Positions 1 to 11,330 of a stretch of 64,000 nt of DNA are shown in pieces. Position 1 is the stretch's first letter. Each line of letters starts with the position of its first letter. A program made the translations under genes and the position numbers. The notes beneath the pieces were generated by a model, which made no database searches, was not told where the DNA came from, and was given only the letters and a program-made list of their open reading frames with translations. The DNA is taken from positions 682,001 through 746,000 of the forward strand of contig BLAL01000037.1 in NCBI GenBank assembly GCA_015698045.1, given 5' to 3'. This stretch comes from Rhizophagus clarus. Its lineage: Eukaryota > Glomeromycota > Glomeromycetes > Glomerales > Glomeraceae.

Positions 1-188
1 CATGTAATAAAGATTTTAATCGTAATTAAATTTTTTGACTGTCGGAGTAAAAACAAAGACCAATTATGAACGAACGTGCTAATGACTAAGCATATATCAT
101 CCATAATTGTCACGTGATTCCATTATGCAGCAAAGCTTGTTAGTGAAGTCACAATTATTATATTGTTAAAAACATGTACCAGATGTAT

Positions 189-408
189 AGTAAAAACTCC
201 ATATATTCTAATGGAATATATCATATCTGGGATAAAGAATATATACTTGTTATTCCATGGATATCTGAGAATAACTAGGTTATTCACTGATGTACCCCTC
301 CCTTCGGGGGGGGCCCCACATCAGTGAATACCAAGTTATTCTAAGCTTTCCATATAATAACAGGTTTATCTCATTGTGTATGACGTATATACTGATGGAT
401 TTTTTCTT
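189..408. repeat. Foldback MITE-like hairpin element
   Basis: The arms at about 219-293 and 320-385 are imperfect inverted copies. The inner ends GAATAACTAGGTTATTCACT and the reverse complement of 325-345 match closely, and the similarity continues outwards through TTGTTATTCCATGG-like sequence. The ~26-base loop is unusually GC-rich (CCCCTCCCTTCGGGGG) and forms its own small hairpin. A related single end lies at 1187-1236. No coding capacity is visible. Confidence 0.6.
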
Positions 409-608
409 ACTATATTTAAGCTTTTTTTTAAGCTTTTTTTTAAGCTTTTTTTTACTTTTCTTTTTTGCTTTTTACATTCTCTTTTCTTTTCCTACTCCTT
501 TTTTATTCTTCTTTCCAAATATATCTTTTTTTTCACTTTAAAAACCTTATTGTAATGTCATCTATTCTACAAATGAGGGAAATATATCAAATTCAACAAC
601 TTTCAAGA

Positions 609-885
609 GTAAAAATACAGATAAGTGTACTGCAAAATGGCTTCTTGTAGTTGATAGATTTAATCATGAAGCCAACATGATAAAAAAAATTATTCAATAT
701 AATACTTGTACAAGAAGATTTTTATGCAAATTCATTACATGGCTTAAATAACAAAATGGTGAAAACTATAAGGCAGAATCTGTATATAACTGTTATGCAT
801 CATTAGCAAGGTATTTATATTGAAGTAGAAGAATTGAATACTTTCATGGGAAAATTTAAATGATAATGATAGTGATTCCGAATTT
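609..885 (+). pseudogene. Crypton/tyrosine-recombinase-like N-terminal fragment
   Basis: One plus-strand frame reads KNTDKCTAKWLLVV near 615-655, then a segment ending FITWLK, a stop, and QNGENYKAESVYNCYASLARYLY before a second stop near 820. The pattern of Lys/Thr-Ala-Lys-Trp followed by Asn-Gly-x-x-Tyr and Ser-Val-Tyr-Asn-(x)-Ala-x-x-Arg-Tyr-Leu resembles the SAM-like N-terminal domain of Crypton-derived tyrosine recombinases, which are abundant in Glomeromycotina. The catalytic C-terminal half is absent and two in-frame stops interrupt the fragment, so this is a dead remnant. The family call rests on motif memory only. Confidence 0.4.
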
Positions 886-1769
886 TCAGGTGATTAATTT
901 AGTTTTTATTTATGTATTATGTTTCTCATATTTAATTTTCAAATTAGCTGAAAAATGAAAAATATTAAGGGATGGTGATAATGTGAAGTACAGTCAGAAT
1001 TTTCGAAAATAATTATTCCTAGTGCGGTTAAAGACGTGCATTCTCATATTCATTATCAAATAATCAAATAACCCGAAACATAAAAATGTATTAAACGCGT
1101 ATTTTTATCAAAAAAAAAAAAAAAGATAATTTGCATTATAAACAAATATTTCTTATAGTTAACACTTATTATAAACCAGTGGAATAAGTAACAAAAAAAT
1201 CCATCAGTATATACATAGTACCGATGGGATAATATATATTATGATCGACAATGTTTTTTGGATATGCAAAATCATCCTTAGTTTTACAGGTCGTTTTAGA
1301 GGCTTCAAGAATAATTTTAACATTTTGATTCAAAAACTTTAAAACAGACAAGAACTCATGAAAAAAATCGTAGATCAGGCTGATGCACCTACAGGTATGT
1401 AGATTGTCACCACCAGAGCCAATCAATTCCTTCTTCCTGGAACCTGTAGGAATCATTGATTAAATTAATATGTCGACTTTAAAAATATATTAGAATAAAA
1501 TTAACTTAATGGTTTGCGTTATTTTCTGTAAAGAATATTTTATGCATTCCGTTGATAAAATAAAGAATTTATTCGCTTAGAAACAACAATTCCTGAAAAA
1601 TGTTTTCCTTAATTATATTAAAAAAAATTTAGGAAATTTCTAAAAAAAAAAAAAATTTATATGAAGATAATCAACAATGGTCATATATAAAGGTATATAA
1701 ATCATTCTGCCGCTATAATCATTAATTACGAGAATCAAATAATTCTCATCAATTAACCAATATCATATG
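886..1769. other. Intergenic AT-rich DNA with a solo repeat end
   Basis: No convincing gene. At 1187-1236 there is an inverted copy of bases 367-412 (shared core GTATATACTGATGGATTTTT), probably a solo end of the foldback family. A 95-codon open frame on the minus strand (1169-1456) reads through this repeat; I do not recognise it and see no supporting structure. Confidence 0.4.
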
Positions 1770-3557
1770 TCATTCCCATTTAATTAAGAATAGATCCTTA
1801 TCATTAATATTCCTAAATTCTTTAATCGTGATACCTTTTTCCTCCGACCATCTTCTGACAAGCTCTTCATATTCTGCAAACTTATCAAAGCCATAAGAAT
1901 TCCTAACAACTAATAATTTCAAGTTAACCGCACAATTTTCTAAAAAATATCGAAATTCATAAATATATCTAATTAAACCATAAAGCCCTAAACAAAGAAG
2001 ACATCCAGGTAATCTCTTTGCCAAATTAATGATAAAATCCTCTTTGATAGTATATACTTCTGAAATGTAACAAAAATTAAGCAATTCTAATTTTGAACAA
2101 TTTTCTAGAATAATGAAAAGATTTCGTATATCCTGTTCCGTAACAATATATGTGGAGAAGAAGACAAGATTTTTACAATTTTCCCCAACGGATCTCAAAA
2201 GATTAAAATTATTCATGAACGGATTTTGTAAAAGAATTTCATGTAAATTAGATGAAATTTTCTTATTTAAAAAAATTTTTTCGAATGGATTAATTTTCAT
2301 GACGGATAATTCTTCATTACTTTGATTATTAATTAACTTCAAACATCCCAATTTTGATAAATCTGCTAAAGAAATCCATTCAATATTCTTCAGTGTAATG
2401 TATGAGTCTTCCAAATATAAAGATTCCAAATTTTCGCATCCGATTAAGAATTTAAACGCTTCCTCGTTCCTCACACACAACTTTAAAAATTCAATTCTTT
2501 TAAGTGTACCAGCTACCGTTTCTAATGATGTCATAATTTCAAATACGCCTTCATCGTTATAATTGTCCCTTGAATTATCATTTCCAATAATTCTAATATG
2601 TTCGAGTTGATGTTGACTTTTGATTAAAGACGTTAATGGTTCTTGAATATTAGATAAATCGTGTTCTTCGATTTGGATCGTTTTTAAAAATTTGCACGTA
2701 TTTGATAAAATTCTCAAAACATTTAACTTTGAAAATATGCGCCCGTAATTTAAATATTCCAATCTTGCAAAACAATTCTTCGTCACATCCAAATGATATT
2801 TAAGACAATCCTCAATCCTAAAGATTGTTTTATAAAATCTTACGACTTTTAACATATCAACATGTTCTTCATCGGAGTCAAAATTTTCTTCATAATCAAC
2901 CTCGTCCCAATTATCATCATCATTCTCAGTGACATTGAGAAATGCTCTAATATCCTCATATTTCAAATCAATTTTTAGCCATGTAATACTGGCCCTTCTA
3001 ATCATGATAATTCTTAAAATTGTCAAAACGTAACTTAAAATCTTATCAAGATAAGAAGGTTCCAATATAGACGAAGGTGAAGATTCTTGTCTTTCTAATT
3101 GTTCTGGCTGTCTTTGTTTTTCTATTTTCCGAACATCAAAATTTTCTTTACATATAAGAAAAATTCCTGTAACAACACTAAAGAGATTTTGAAAATCCAG
3201 ATGTGTAACAAAACTAGGATAATCAAACATAGCATGCTTTGGTAAAGTAAAATCTTGCTCCACCTTTTCTCGTGAATCATCATCATCTTCTTCTTCATCA
3301 TCATCTTTTTCGTCTAATAAAAAGTTTCTCAAGTACTTACTTAGATCTTTGTCTTTTTCAATAAAAGGTAAAAATCTAAAAACGATCTCTATTTGATTAT
3401 TCAACTTGATATCATTCCGGAATGGTTTTTTATATAAAAATTTGATGGAATTTTGACTCCAAGCATGATTTACTCGAATAATTGAATATAATGATTTGGT
3501 ATCCTCTATATAACTAAAGATATGTTGTAAAGTTTCATTTGGTAACTTTGATGCCAT
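1770..3557 (-). CDS. F-box protein with LRR-like C-terminal region
   Basis: This is a single-exon frame of 595 aa. The N-terminus, MASKLPNETLQHIFSYIEDT, is a classic F-box: Leu-Pro-x-Glu, hydrophobic helix, then a conserved Trp (AWSQNS) and LYKKPF. I place the start at this Met. A longer frame begins at 3626, but its 23 extra residues are only a Lys/Glu run from a poly-T tract. Next comes an acidic run (DEKDDDEEEDDDD, about residues 82-94) and a Gln/Glu-rich linker. From about residue 280 onwards there are Leu/Asn/Ile-rich LRR-like segments (CKNLVFF, CSKLELLNF, LESLYLEDSYITL). F-box proteins are substrate receptors of SCF ubiquitin ligases: the F-box binds Skp1 and the repeats bind the target. 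The target here is unknown. Such genes are greatly expanded in arbuscular mycorrhizal fungi. Confidence 0.85.
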   Translation of the reverse strand: MASKLPNETLQHIFSYIEDTKSLYSIIRVNHAWSQNSIKFLYKKPFRNDIKLNNQIEIVFRFLPFIEKDKDLSKYLRNFLLDEKDDDEEEDDDDSREKVEQDFTLPKHAMFDYPSFVTHLDFQNLFSVVTGIFLICKENFDVRKIEKQRQPEQLERQESSPSSILEPSYLDKILSYVLTILRIIMIRRASITWLKIDLKYEDIRAFLNVTENDDDNWDEVDYEENFDSDEEHVDMLKVVRFYKTIFRIEDCLKYHLDVTKNCFARLEYLNYGRIFSKLNVLRILSNTCKFLKTIQIEEHDLSNIQEPLTSLIKSQHQLEHIRIIGNDNSRDNYNDEGVFEIMTSLETVAGTLKRIEFLKLCVRNEEAFKFLIGCENLESLYLEDSYITLKNIEWISLADLSKLGCLKLINNQSNEELSVMKINPFEKIFLNKKISSNLHEILLQNPFMNNFNLLRSVGENCKNLVFFSTYIVTEQDIRNLFIILENCSKLELLNFCYISEVYTIKEDFIINLAKRLPGCLLCLGLYGLIRYIYEFRYFLENCAVNLKLLVVRNSYGFDKFAEYEELVRRWSEEKGITIKEFRNINDKDLFLIKWE

Positions 3558-4778
3558 ATTTTTTTCTTTTTCTTCTTTTTTTTTTTTATTCAATTTTTTT
3601 TTTTTCTCGAGAAAAATAGCGTTCAAGGAAGAAAAAAATATATAAATAAAATGAACGTGACTTAATTACACGATCTAATAAATCTTTTTTCAGTAATCAC
3701 TAATATGATTCATTTGCGTAACGTACTTAAACGTACTTGATCCTTGATTACTTAATATATTAGCACAAACAACACGTTCTCATAATACCAGTATGATAGT
3801 ACTCGTTTATATTTGGTTACAATTGATATCTTCATCGGAATTCAACTTTATTTATCCTATATGTTTATTATAAATACATTTCAGATAGAGTTGTGGTATA
3901 AATAAATTTATTTTAAAAAAAAAATTTTAGATAATTATTAAGAAATTAATGATCTTATCGATGAATCTAACAGCGTGATCCAGTCATTATTCTCTAAATC
4001 AGCGGGTAATGCTAAGATCAAGCATACGTTACTAAACCTCCAATTCTGGAAAGTTCAAATCTCGACTAAGAATTCGACGAAAACTAGGTTGGCAATTAAA
4101 AACTAAGAAAAATATGATACATAATGAAAACTAATTAATATAAAAATTATATAATAAGATATTGAAAATTCCCCCTTTACACGGAGCATTTAAATAAATT
4201 TATTGATCTTGGCATATGGCTTCAAGAGCTCTAATACACTTTAATTATTCACTGAATTTACAAGGTCCAAAATTTTTTTTTTTGTTCACTAATAAAGATT
4301 TTAATAACATTTAAATTGTTTCAACCTCAGTCAGAAAAATTTCAGTCATGTGTCATAATGAATAATATCGGTAATACTTTTAACCGTATTCACCGCAGTT
4401 ATTTTGAACTACAGAGAATTTTAACACGATCCGCACGCAAATCACGAATAAGCTCTTTCCGCTATCCAATTTTATTAGTGATTTTGTGATACGATCCATG
4501 CGGCTATGTTCAAATATTGAATATCTACTTGCTGCAAAGCCTTAAATTGTACGCATGTTTGTCATACCTGCTCATTTACCTGTGTTCAAAATATATCAGC
4601 AAATTCTTTTTGGACCGTTTTTTTACCCGTTTTTATAACCATCTTTTTTTTTATTTCTCCTTTTTATCTTGTTGGAAAGATTTTTACACAGCCCTTTCGA
4701 AGAGAAAAAAAAGGTTTTTTTTCCTATCTTTTCTATAAACAATTAAGATAAAAGGGGTTTCGTTAATATTCTTGAAGA
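3558..4778. other. Divergent intergenic region
   Basis: This lies between the 5' ends of the F-box gene (minus) and the aftiphilin-like gene (plus), so it should hold both promoters. There are poly-T/poly-A tracts at 3580-3605 and 4638-4665. A short open frame at 4517-4738 is poly-T derived low complexity and I do not call it. No transposon ends were recognised. Confidence 0.4.
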
Positions 4779-7725
4779 ATGCTGAAGTTTCCGATTCTGA
4801 AAAAAATGGTTCGTAAACCAACAAACAAACCAAAAAATGAGGGGGAAGTAGAAGTAGAAAGTCCTAAAACACCAGTTACGCCAGAATTTATTGATAGTGA
4901 TGTTGTATCATCACCAATATCGCCAACATTTACGACAATAGAGCATGAAGATACGAAAATATGGTCTTCATCATTTTCTTGGAATATGCAAACAACTTCT
5001 TCTGAGTTTGATAATACTACGATGAGTAATGTGTGGGAAGCTGATAATAGTCATACTGGTCAATTAGATGGTCAATCAGATATTACGAAAAAAGTTGAAA
5101 TAATTGAAAATAAGAAAGATGATTTTGAAGAAAATGTCTGGACCGATGTACAAGTAGTTGCTGGAATGTCAAATAATCAATCAATTCTTAGTGTACCTTT
5201 TATAGTTCCTGATTCACCAACTATTTTAAAATTAAAACTAGAAAATGTACCAACGATATCGAAAAATGATGAATCGATTCCTTCTCATCAAGAACGAGAA
5301 GATAATGATGGTAGTGAAAATTCGAATGAAATAACTAATCCTGAAAATTTCGATTATGTCGATTTAGGAAAAGATAATACTTCACCTTCAAAAGAATTAT
5401 CAAACGAATATGATGTATATACAAATTCTGACGTAAAACTTGAATTAAGTAATAATAAAATTTTGAATGAAAATAAGGATCTGTTTGAGCAATGTGAAAA
5501 TGGAAATTCAGAGAAAATTGTTGTAGATGAAGATGATGATTTTGGTGCTTTTGAATGTAGTGAAGAAAATGAGAGTAATTTTGATGATTTTAGTGAATTT
5601 AAGAGCGAAAATACAAACGATATTGGTAGTTATCAGGGAAATGAAAAATCTTCTTCTGATATTGATGACGAATTTGACGACTTTAAAAATAACGAAAAAA
5701 TTGAAAATGTTCCTTATGATAATAATATTATGTCACAAAGAGGTTTAAGCCCTGATTTAAAAGATTTCATGGTAAATTATTCAATTTTAAAGATTATTTG
5801 AAAAAAAAAAAAAAATTTTTTTACTGACTTTTTTTTTCATTAATTTCATAAACAGTCCATAACAAATTCTGTTGCTGAGTGGATTGCCATTTTGGACAAA
5901 ATATATGATTTACAAATATCAAATGAAAACAACGATAATGAAAGACCCGTGTCAATTGAAGACCTTGTATATAATTCACACGCGTAAGTCTCAATATTAA
6001 ATAAAAAAAAAGTTTATTGTTTTATTATCTAATTCTTTGTTTTTTCTTTTTTAATTAATTAGAATGATGAATACAAGGCTAAATTGGAGTTCATTTATAA
6101 AACTTTGGAGTGACCAAGGCGGTATAGTTAAATTTACATGGCGTGATTCGCAGATTCGAAAAGCATTTTTGGAATCCGTTAATTCTACTTCCGCGATTAA
6201 AACAGCGGATCGACTTCCCGGTAGCGATTTATTTAACGATGATTTTTCTCCAAAATCTCCAATATCTCCAAATCATTTTACTTATAGTGATAAGACAAAT
6301 CAGTATGAGAAGAGTTCAACGGAGACACTTTTTGTTGATACTAATAATATGCCAATACAGGATGTTCCTGAAGAACCGATAGAGAATAATAATAATAATA
6401 AACAAAGTAAAGATTCGAATAGAGATTCTTGGATATCGATGTCAGACATTTCATTTTTGGAATCTTTCACTTCAAAAATATCAAGTAAATTTGACAAGAA
6501 AAAAACACAGCAAAATTCTGAACAATCACTTGAAGATTTTCTTGATATTAAAACAAGATCTCCGACGTCTACTGTCAATAATTCTCGAATAGATAGCGTT
6601 ATTGCAAAGATTGGCCGAAATTCAACAAATTTAAGTGCGAAACTCGGATCATTGAAGTCTCATGTATTTGGATCCAATGGTACTTCGATCCCAGTTAAGG
6701 AAAATTCGTCATCATCAAGTATCAAACATCCCGTCGCTATAAATTTATTAGAAGATTCAATAAACGATATGATAGTTTCAAATGAAAAAGAGAATTCTAG
6801 TATTACTCCTATGAAAAACAAAGAAACTTCAAACTTTGAAGATATGGATTTAGATTCCAAGCCGATAGATGATTTGAATCAACATGATTTCTTCTTTTCA
6901 AATTTTAATAATCAATCATCCATTAATAATAATACGACTTCATCGAAAATGAATACAAAATTAGACGATATTGATGATTTATTAAATTCTGAAAAAATGT
7001 TAGATAACAACACAAAGGACAATTCATCGATATCTTCAGAATTTGGCTTAGCCAATAACGATAATGATTTGAGTAACCTTGGAAATCAAAAACAAGAAGA
7101 TAATTGGATATTTTCTACTGATCTTTCATTTTTGGAATCTTTTACTAATAATGCGAAATCCTCAGCACCAAATTCTCGTAAATCTCAACAAAACTCATTT
7201 TTCGATTTTTCAGAATTTGATCTAAACCTGTCTTCAAATGTGCAACCGGTACAATCACAGAAGACTTCAGATACTTTTCTAAAATCAATACCGGAATCGA
7301 TAACTAATAATATTTCTAAGGTTAAAGAGGAAAGACAAGAAAATCAACAACCAAATAATGCAACTAATTCAAGTTCTAAGCAATTATATTCATCTTCAAT
7401 GAACGTTAGTTCCACATCGATCTCATCATCAGATTTTGGCGAAATGGTATCAGCAAATGATACGGAAAATCAAAATTTCAATGATGATTGGATGTTTAAT
7501 ACATCAACGAATCAAGATAATTGGATGTCAAATTCTGGACTTTCATTTTTAGAGACTTTAAAAACATCCCCTAATAATAATTATCATAATAGTCAAAAAT
7601 CCAAACAAACTTTTGGAGATTTAGACGAATTTATATTACCTTTAAATAATAATAGTAATTATATTGATAAAATTAAGAAGTCGAATAATCAAGGACAACA
7701 GCAAATTCACGAACTTTTTTTTTAA
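4779..7725 (+). CDS. Aftiphilin-like clathrin/AP-ear-binding protein (tentative)
   Basis: Three exons, 4779-5771, 5856-5983 and 6063-7725, join in frame to 927 aa with GTAAAT and GTAAGT donors. A start at Met10 (4806) is also possible. Exon 1 is acidic and disordered with Phe-x-x-Phe motifs (DDDFGAFE, FDDFSEF, DEFDDFK), the type that binds AP-1/AP-2/GGA ear domains. Exons 2-3 contain AEWIAILDKIYDL and NWSSFIKLW...FTWRDSQIRKAFLES. This Trp/Leu pattern resembles the clathrin-binding box of aftiphilin. The C-terminal ~500 residues are Ser/Asn-rich and carry three copies of an Asp-x-Trp...SFLE(S/T) motif, each followed by a Phe/Asp/Leu motif. The likely role is as an accessory factor in clathrin vesicle traffic at the Golgi or endosome. 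The exon structure is firm; the family call is moderate. Confidence 0.65.
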
Positions 7726-8174
7726 TATTAGAAAACAGATTTATGCTGTAAAAAAGTATTTTATTGTAAAATATTTTATTTATAGATTAAATAATAGATA
7801 TAATTTACTATATACTTACTATATACATCATTTGTTTCATCCAAAAAAAAAAAAAATAATTTGAGTCAAAAAGTAGTCCACAATAAATCTATTTTTCGTT
7901 AAATTAACATTTTTTGAATACACACTACACTACGTTCTGAGTTATTACCATAATTATAAATATTAGTTTATATTGTTGTCAACGGTTATTGCTCAGAAAA
8001 GAAACATGAGGCGGGTGCTGTTTCGTCGAATTGTCGTTATTAATGATTACGAGTTATTAGGAGTATATGTGAACATTTTTATATACTTTATAACATTCAT
8101 AATAATAAATGGTACTGTATTAATTTATCAAACACAATTACTATAGGATTATTGTTCTGGAATTACCTTTCATT

Positions 8175-8456
8175 TTGATGGATTCTGATAAAACAAATAA
8201 ACGCAGCTTTGTTTGCAAAGATTTTAACGATAACATTGATGATTTTTCTATTAATCGTCTCTATGCTACAGCTCTTCGGAGCCTACTCCTTAACGATACC
8301 TTTATCGGAATAATTAATGCTGGGCGAAATTATCGCGGCCCAAATTTACTTTCGATCGAGCACGTATGGTATTTTTGTTCAAAACTTCAATTAAATTCGC
8401 TATATCGGACAGTGTTCTATAGATACACTCATTGTCATCTTAGTGGTAAAGAATGA
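8175..8456 (+). CDS. Hypothetical 93-aa open frame
   Basis: The frame starts ATG-ATG-GAT and encodes MMDSDKTNKRSF..., ending SGKE. Base composition is more balanced than the flanks, which is why I keep it. No domain, signal peptide or intron is recognisable, and no homologous copy occurs in the window. The next ~70 bases downstream are also fairly GC-rich. It could be a small gene, the 3' exon of one, or chance. Confidence 0.25.
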   Translation: MMDSDKTNKRSFVCKDFNDNIDDFSINRLYATALRSLLLNDTFIGIINAGRNYRGPNLLSIEHVWYFCSKLQLNSLYRTVFYRYTHCHLSGKE

Positions 8457-9235
8457 CAAATCGCATCCCAAGTATAGTCACCGTCGAAATTCCCGAATCA
8501 TGGCATGATATCTTACGGGAATAAGTCATACGCCGATAACGACATTACATGTATTAGGGGAATGATAGTCGTTTAAATGAATTCTTTTTTCTCAATCATA
8601 CAAATAATTGTCCTTAATGTTTTAATAAGTCTTTATTTGTAAATACCTAACAATAAAATACATACTGTTGTTCATTCTACACTTTTATAAAGTCTTATTC
8701 AGATAAATAACAATTAGATGCATGGCGCGAAAAATTAATAAATTAGATTTCCTACTGGCATTATAATGTTGATTCAACTAAATTATTTTTCTTATTATCG
8801 CTATTGACAGAGTACCAAATAATTAATATTATATAAGATACTTTCTTTGGCCTTCAATTAGTCTAACGAAGCGAAGCGGGATTATTTACCGTTATGTATT
8901 TCTACAGATATCCTTTTTTGGACTATATAACACTTTTCTAGAAGAATCACTTGATTATTACAGTCACATGCATTTTGTACTAACTACCGTTTAATTTAGG
9001 TTTAATAAACAAGAAGTTACGATCAAATTGAATGCATAATTGCTACAAATAATTTGATTAATTTAAGGTTCTGTTAGAAAATTCCAATCGATATTTTAAT
9101 TTTCGAAAAAGGGTAATAAATAATTATTGTGATTTACAGTATATTATTATCTTTTAATTAAATTAGATCATGTTATTTTACATAAATAAATAAGTACAGT
9201 AAAATCATACACATTTTCAAAAAAAAAGCTAAATA
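8457..9235. other. Intergenic, no gene seen
   Basis: AT-rich DNA with frequent stops in every frame. Nothing recognisable before the MITE at 9236. Confidence 0.35.
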
Positions 9236-9434
9236 CAGTCACACCTCCATAAGTGCACCCTCTATAAGTGCACGCAATATGTAAATTCTCTCTAAGTGCA
9301 CGGTAAGCTTTAGTCCCAACTTATAAAAGTTCTTAATATTTTACCCTCTATAAATGCACTCCCTCTTTAAGTGCACATTCTGCTATTTTTTTTACTATGG
9401 TCCCAAGGGGGGTGCACTTATGGAGGTATGACTG
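9236..9434. mobile_element. pogo-type MITE (199 bp)
   Basis: Both ends read TACAGTCAxACCTCCATAAG inwards, with about 27 bases of terminal inverted repeat and one mismatch. TA dinucleotides flank it on both sides. The CAGT... terminus plus TA target duplication is the Tc1/mariner-pogo signature. Internal copies of CTATAAGTGCAC-like words repeat several times. No coding capacity, so it is non-autonomous. Confidence 0.85.
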
Positions 9435-9777
9435 TACGAATATATAGAAATTCTGTCTCATTATATTCAAGCTTTAAAGATTATAAAAGCGTGATATAAA
9501 AGATTTTTAGTAAATTAATTATTCAAATATGATCGGAGATCCGTCCGTCGATTCGATTCCGTCTCCTTTTTGGGGCTTTGGGGCTTTGGACATGAAAGCC
9601 GATCATCTGATTTCTTAAAATGAACGGGTTTATTCTTTTTTATTAATAATTAACGGAGCTAACAACGTAGCACATAAAAACGGGTGGTATATTCATTACA
9701 TAGCCATTTTTTAGAAAAAAAATGTTTAACGGGATTACAGAATTGTGTACGTAGAAAATGGCTTAGTTATAGACCGT
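9435..9777. other. Short intergenic spacer
   Basis: A relatively GC-rich patch at 9530-9610 contains a tandem GGGGCTTT duplication. No gene is visible. Confidence 0.3.
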
Positions 9778-11330
9778 ATATAAATAAGTCTAAAACGTAT
9801 TATCCATTAAAAACTTCGAAAATTTATTAAATATGTATGACTAATAATGAACTTAAATATAAATATATAAATATACAATATTAATTACAACGCCACCAAC
9901 TTATTGTTCCCTTCAAAAGAGGCAAGCACTGATGACTAAAGATCCTGTGCTAAATCCAAATAATCCACCAGCACCGCCTGGTCCTTGAAATAATTGCTTT
10001 TATTTGTAAATTAATTTTATTATAAATTCCATATAAAAAAAGTAAATGATGAAATTTTTGAATTTCTTATTAAATTTTCCACGGTTTATATTTAGCGGAA
10101 AATATCTCTAGTTTTATAAATAAGTCTAAAACGAAAATTTAAGTTAATGACGTAATGAAGTTAAATATAAATATATAAATATACAATATTAATTACAACG
10201 CCATCAACTTATTGTTCCCTTCAAAAGAGGCAAGCACTGATGACTAAAGATCCTGTGCTAAATCCAAATAATTCACCAGCACCCGCCTGGTCTTTGAAAT
10301 AATTTAAATAAAAAAGTAAATGATTATATTTTTAAATTTCTTATTAAATTTTCCACGGTTTATATTTAGCTGAAAATACTTCTAGTTTTATAAATAAGTC
10401 TAGAACGTATTATCATTAAAAATTTTAGAAAATTTAAGTCAATGATGTAATGAACTTAAAATATGAATAAATACAATATACAATATTAATTAAACGTCAT
10501 CAAATTGTCCCCTTCAAAGAGGCAAGCACTAGTGACTACGTGCTAGATCCAAATAATCCACCAGCACTGCCTGTCCTCCTGGTCCTTGAAATAATTGCTT
10601 TATTTGTAAATTAATTTCATTATAAATTCCATATAAAAAAAGTAAATGATGAGATTATTAAATTTCTTATTAAATTTTCCACGGTTTATATTTTAGCAGA
10701 AAATACTTCTAGTTTTATAAATAAGTCTAAAACGTATAAATTCATTAAAATTTCGAAAAATTTAATGACATAATGAATTTAAATATAAATATATAAATAT
10801 ACAATATTAATTATAACGTCACCAACTTATTGTTCCCTTCAAAAGAATGACTAAAGATCCTGTGCTAAATCCAAATAATCTACCAGCACCGCCTGATCCT
10901 TTGAAATAATTGCTTTATTTTAAATAAAAAAGTAAATGATGATATTTTTAAATTTCTTATTAAATTTTCCACGGTTTATATTTAGCAGAAAATACTTCTA
11001 GTTTTATAAATAAGTCTAGAACGTATTATCATTAAAAATTTAGAAAATTTAAGTCAATGACGTAATGAACTTAAATATAAATATATACATATACAATATC
11101 AATTACGACGTCATCAAATTGTCCCCTTCAAAAGGAGGCAAGCACTAGTGACTACAGATCCTGTGCTAGATCCAAACAATCCACCAGCACCGCCTGATCC
11201 TTTGAAATTATTGCTTTATTTGTAAATTTAATTTTATTATAAATTTCCATATAATGTAAATTAAAAAAAAGTAAATGATGAGATTTTTAGATTTCTTTTT
11301 AAATTTTCCACGGTTTATAGGAGCTAATGA
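9778..11330 (+). repeat. Tandem array of five decayed promoter/signal-peptide modules
   Basis: Five copies of a ~270-335-bp unit begin near 9780, 10115, 10388, 10712 and 11001. Each contains TATAAATAAGTCTAAAACG, a degraded form of the promoter core of the secreted-protein genes at 13282 and 18813. About 75 bases on comes AATATTAATTACAACGCCA...TTATTGT...CTTCAAAAGAGGCAAGCA, the counterpart of the end of the signal peptide plus the Lys-Arg-Gln site (ITTS-TYC--QKRQA). Then comes a counterpart of the Pro-Pro-Gly-Pro stretch, ending in TGA where the functional gene has Cys-Lys. The units have indels and stops, so they are not functional genes. Confidence 0.8.

Noticed and set aside
3558..3626. Extended N-terminus of the F-box protein
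   Set aside because: The extra residues are a Lys/Glu run from poly-T; the conserved F-box starts right after the internal Met at 3557.
3960..4095. tRNA-like stretch (AGCGTGATCC..., GTTCAAATCTC)
   Set aside because: The B-box-like word does not form a T-arm stem, and no acceptor or anticodon stem can be drawn. I found no tRNA or rRNA gene in the window.
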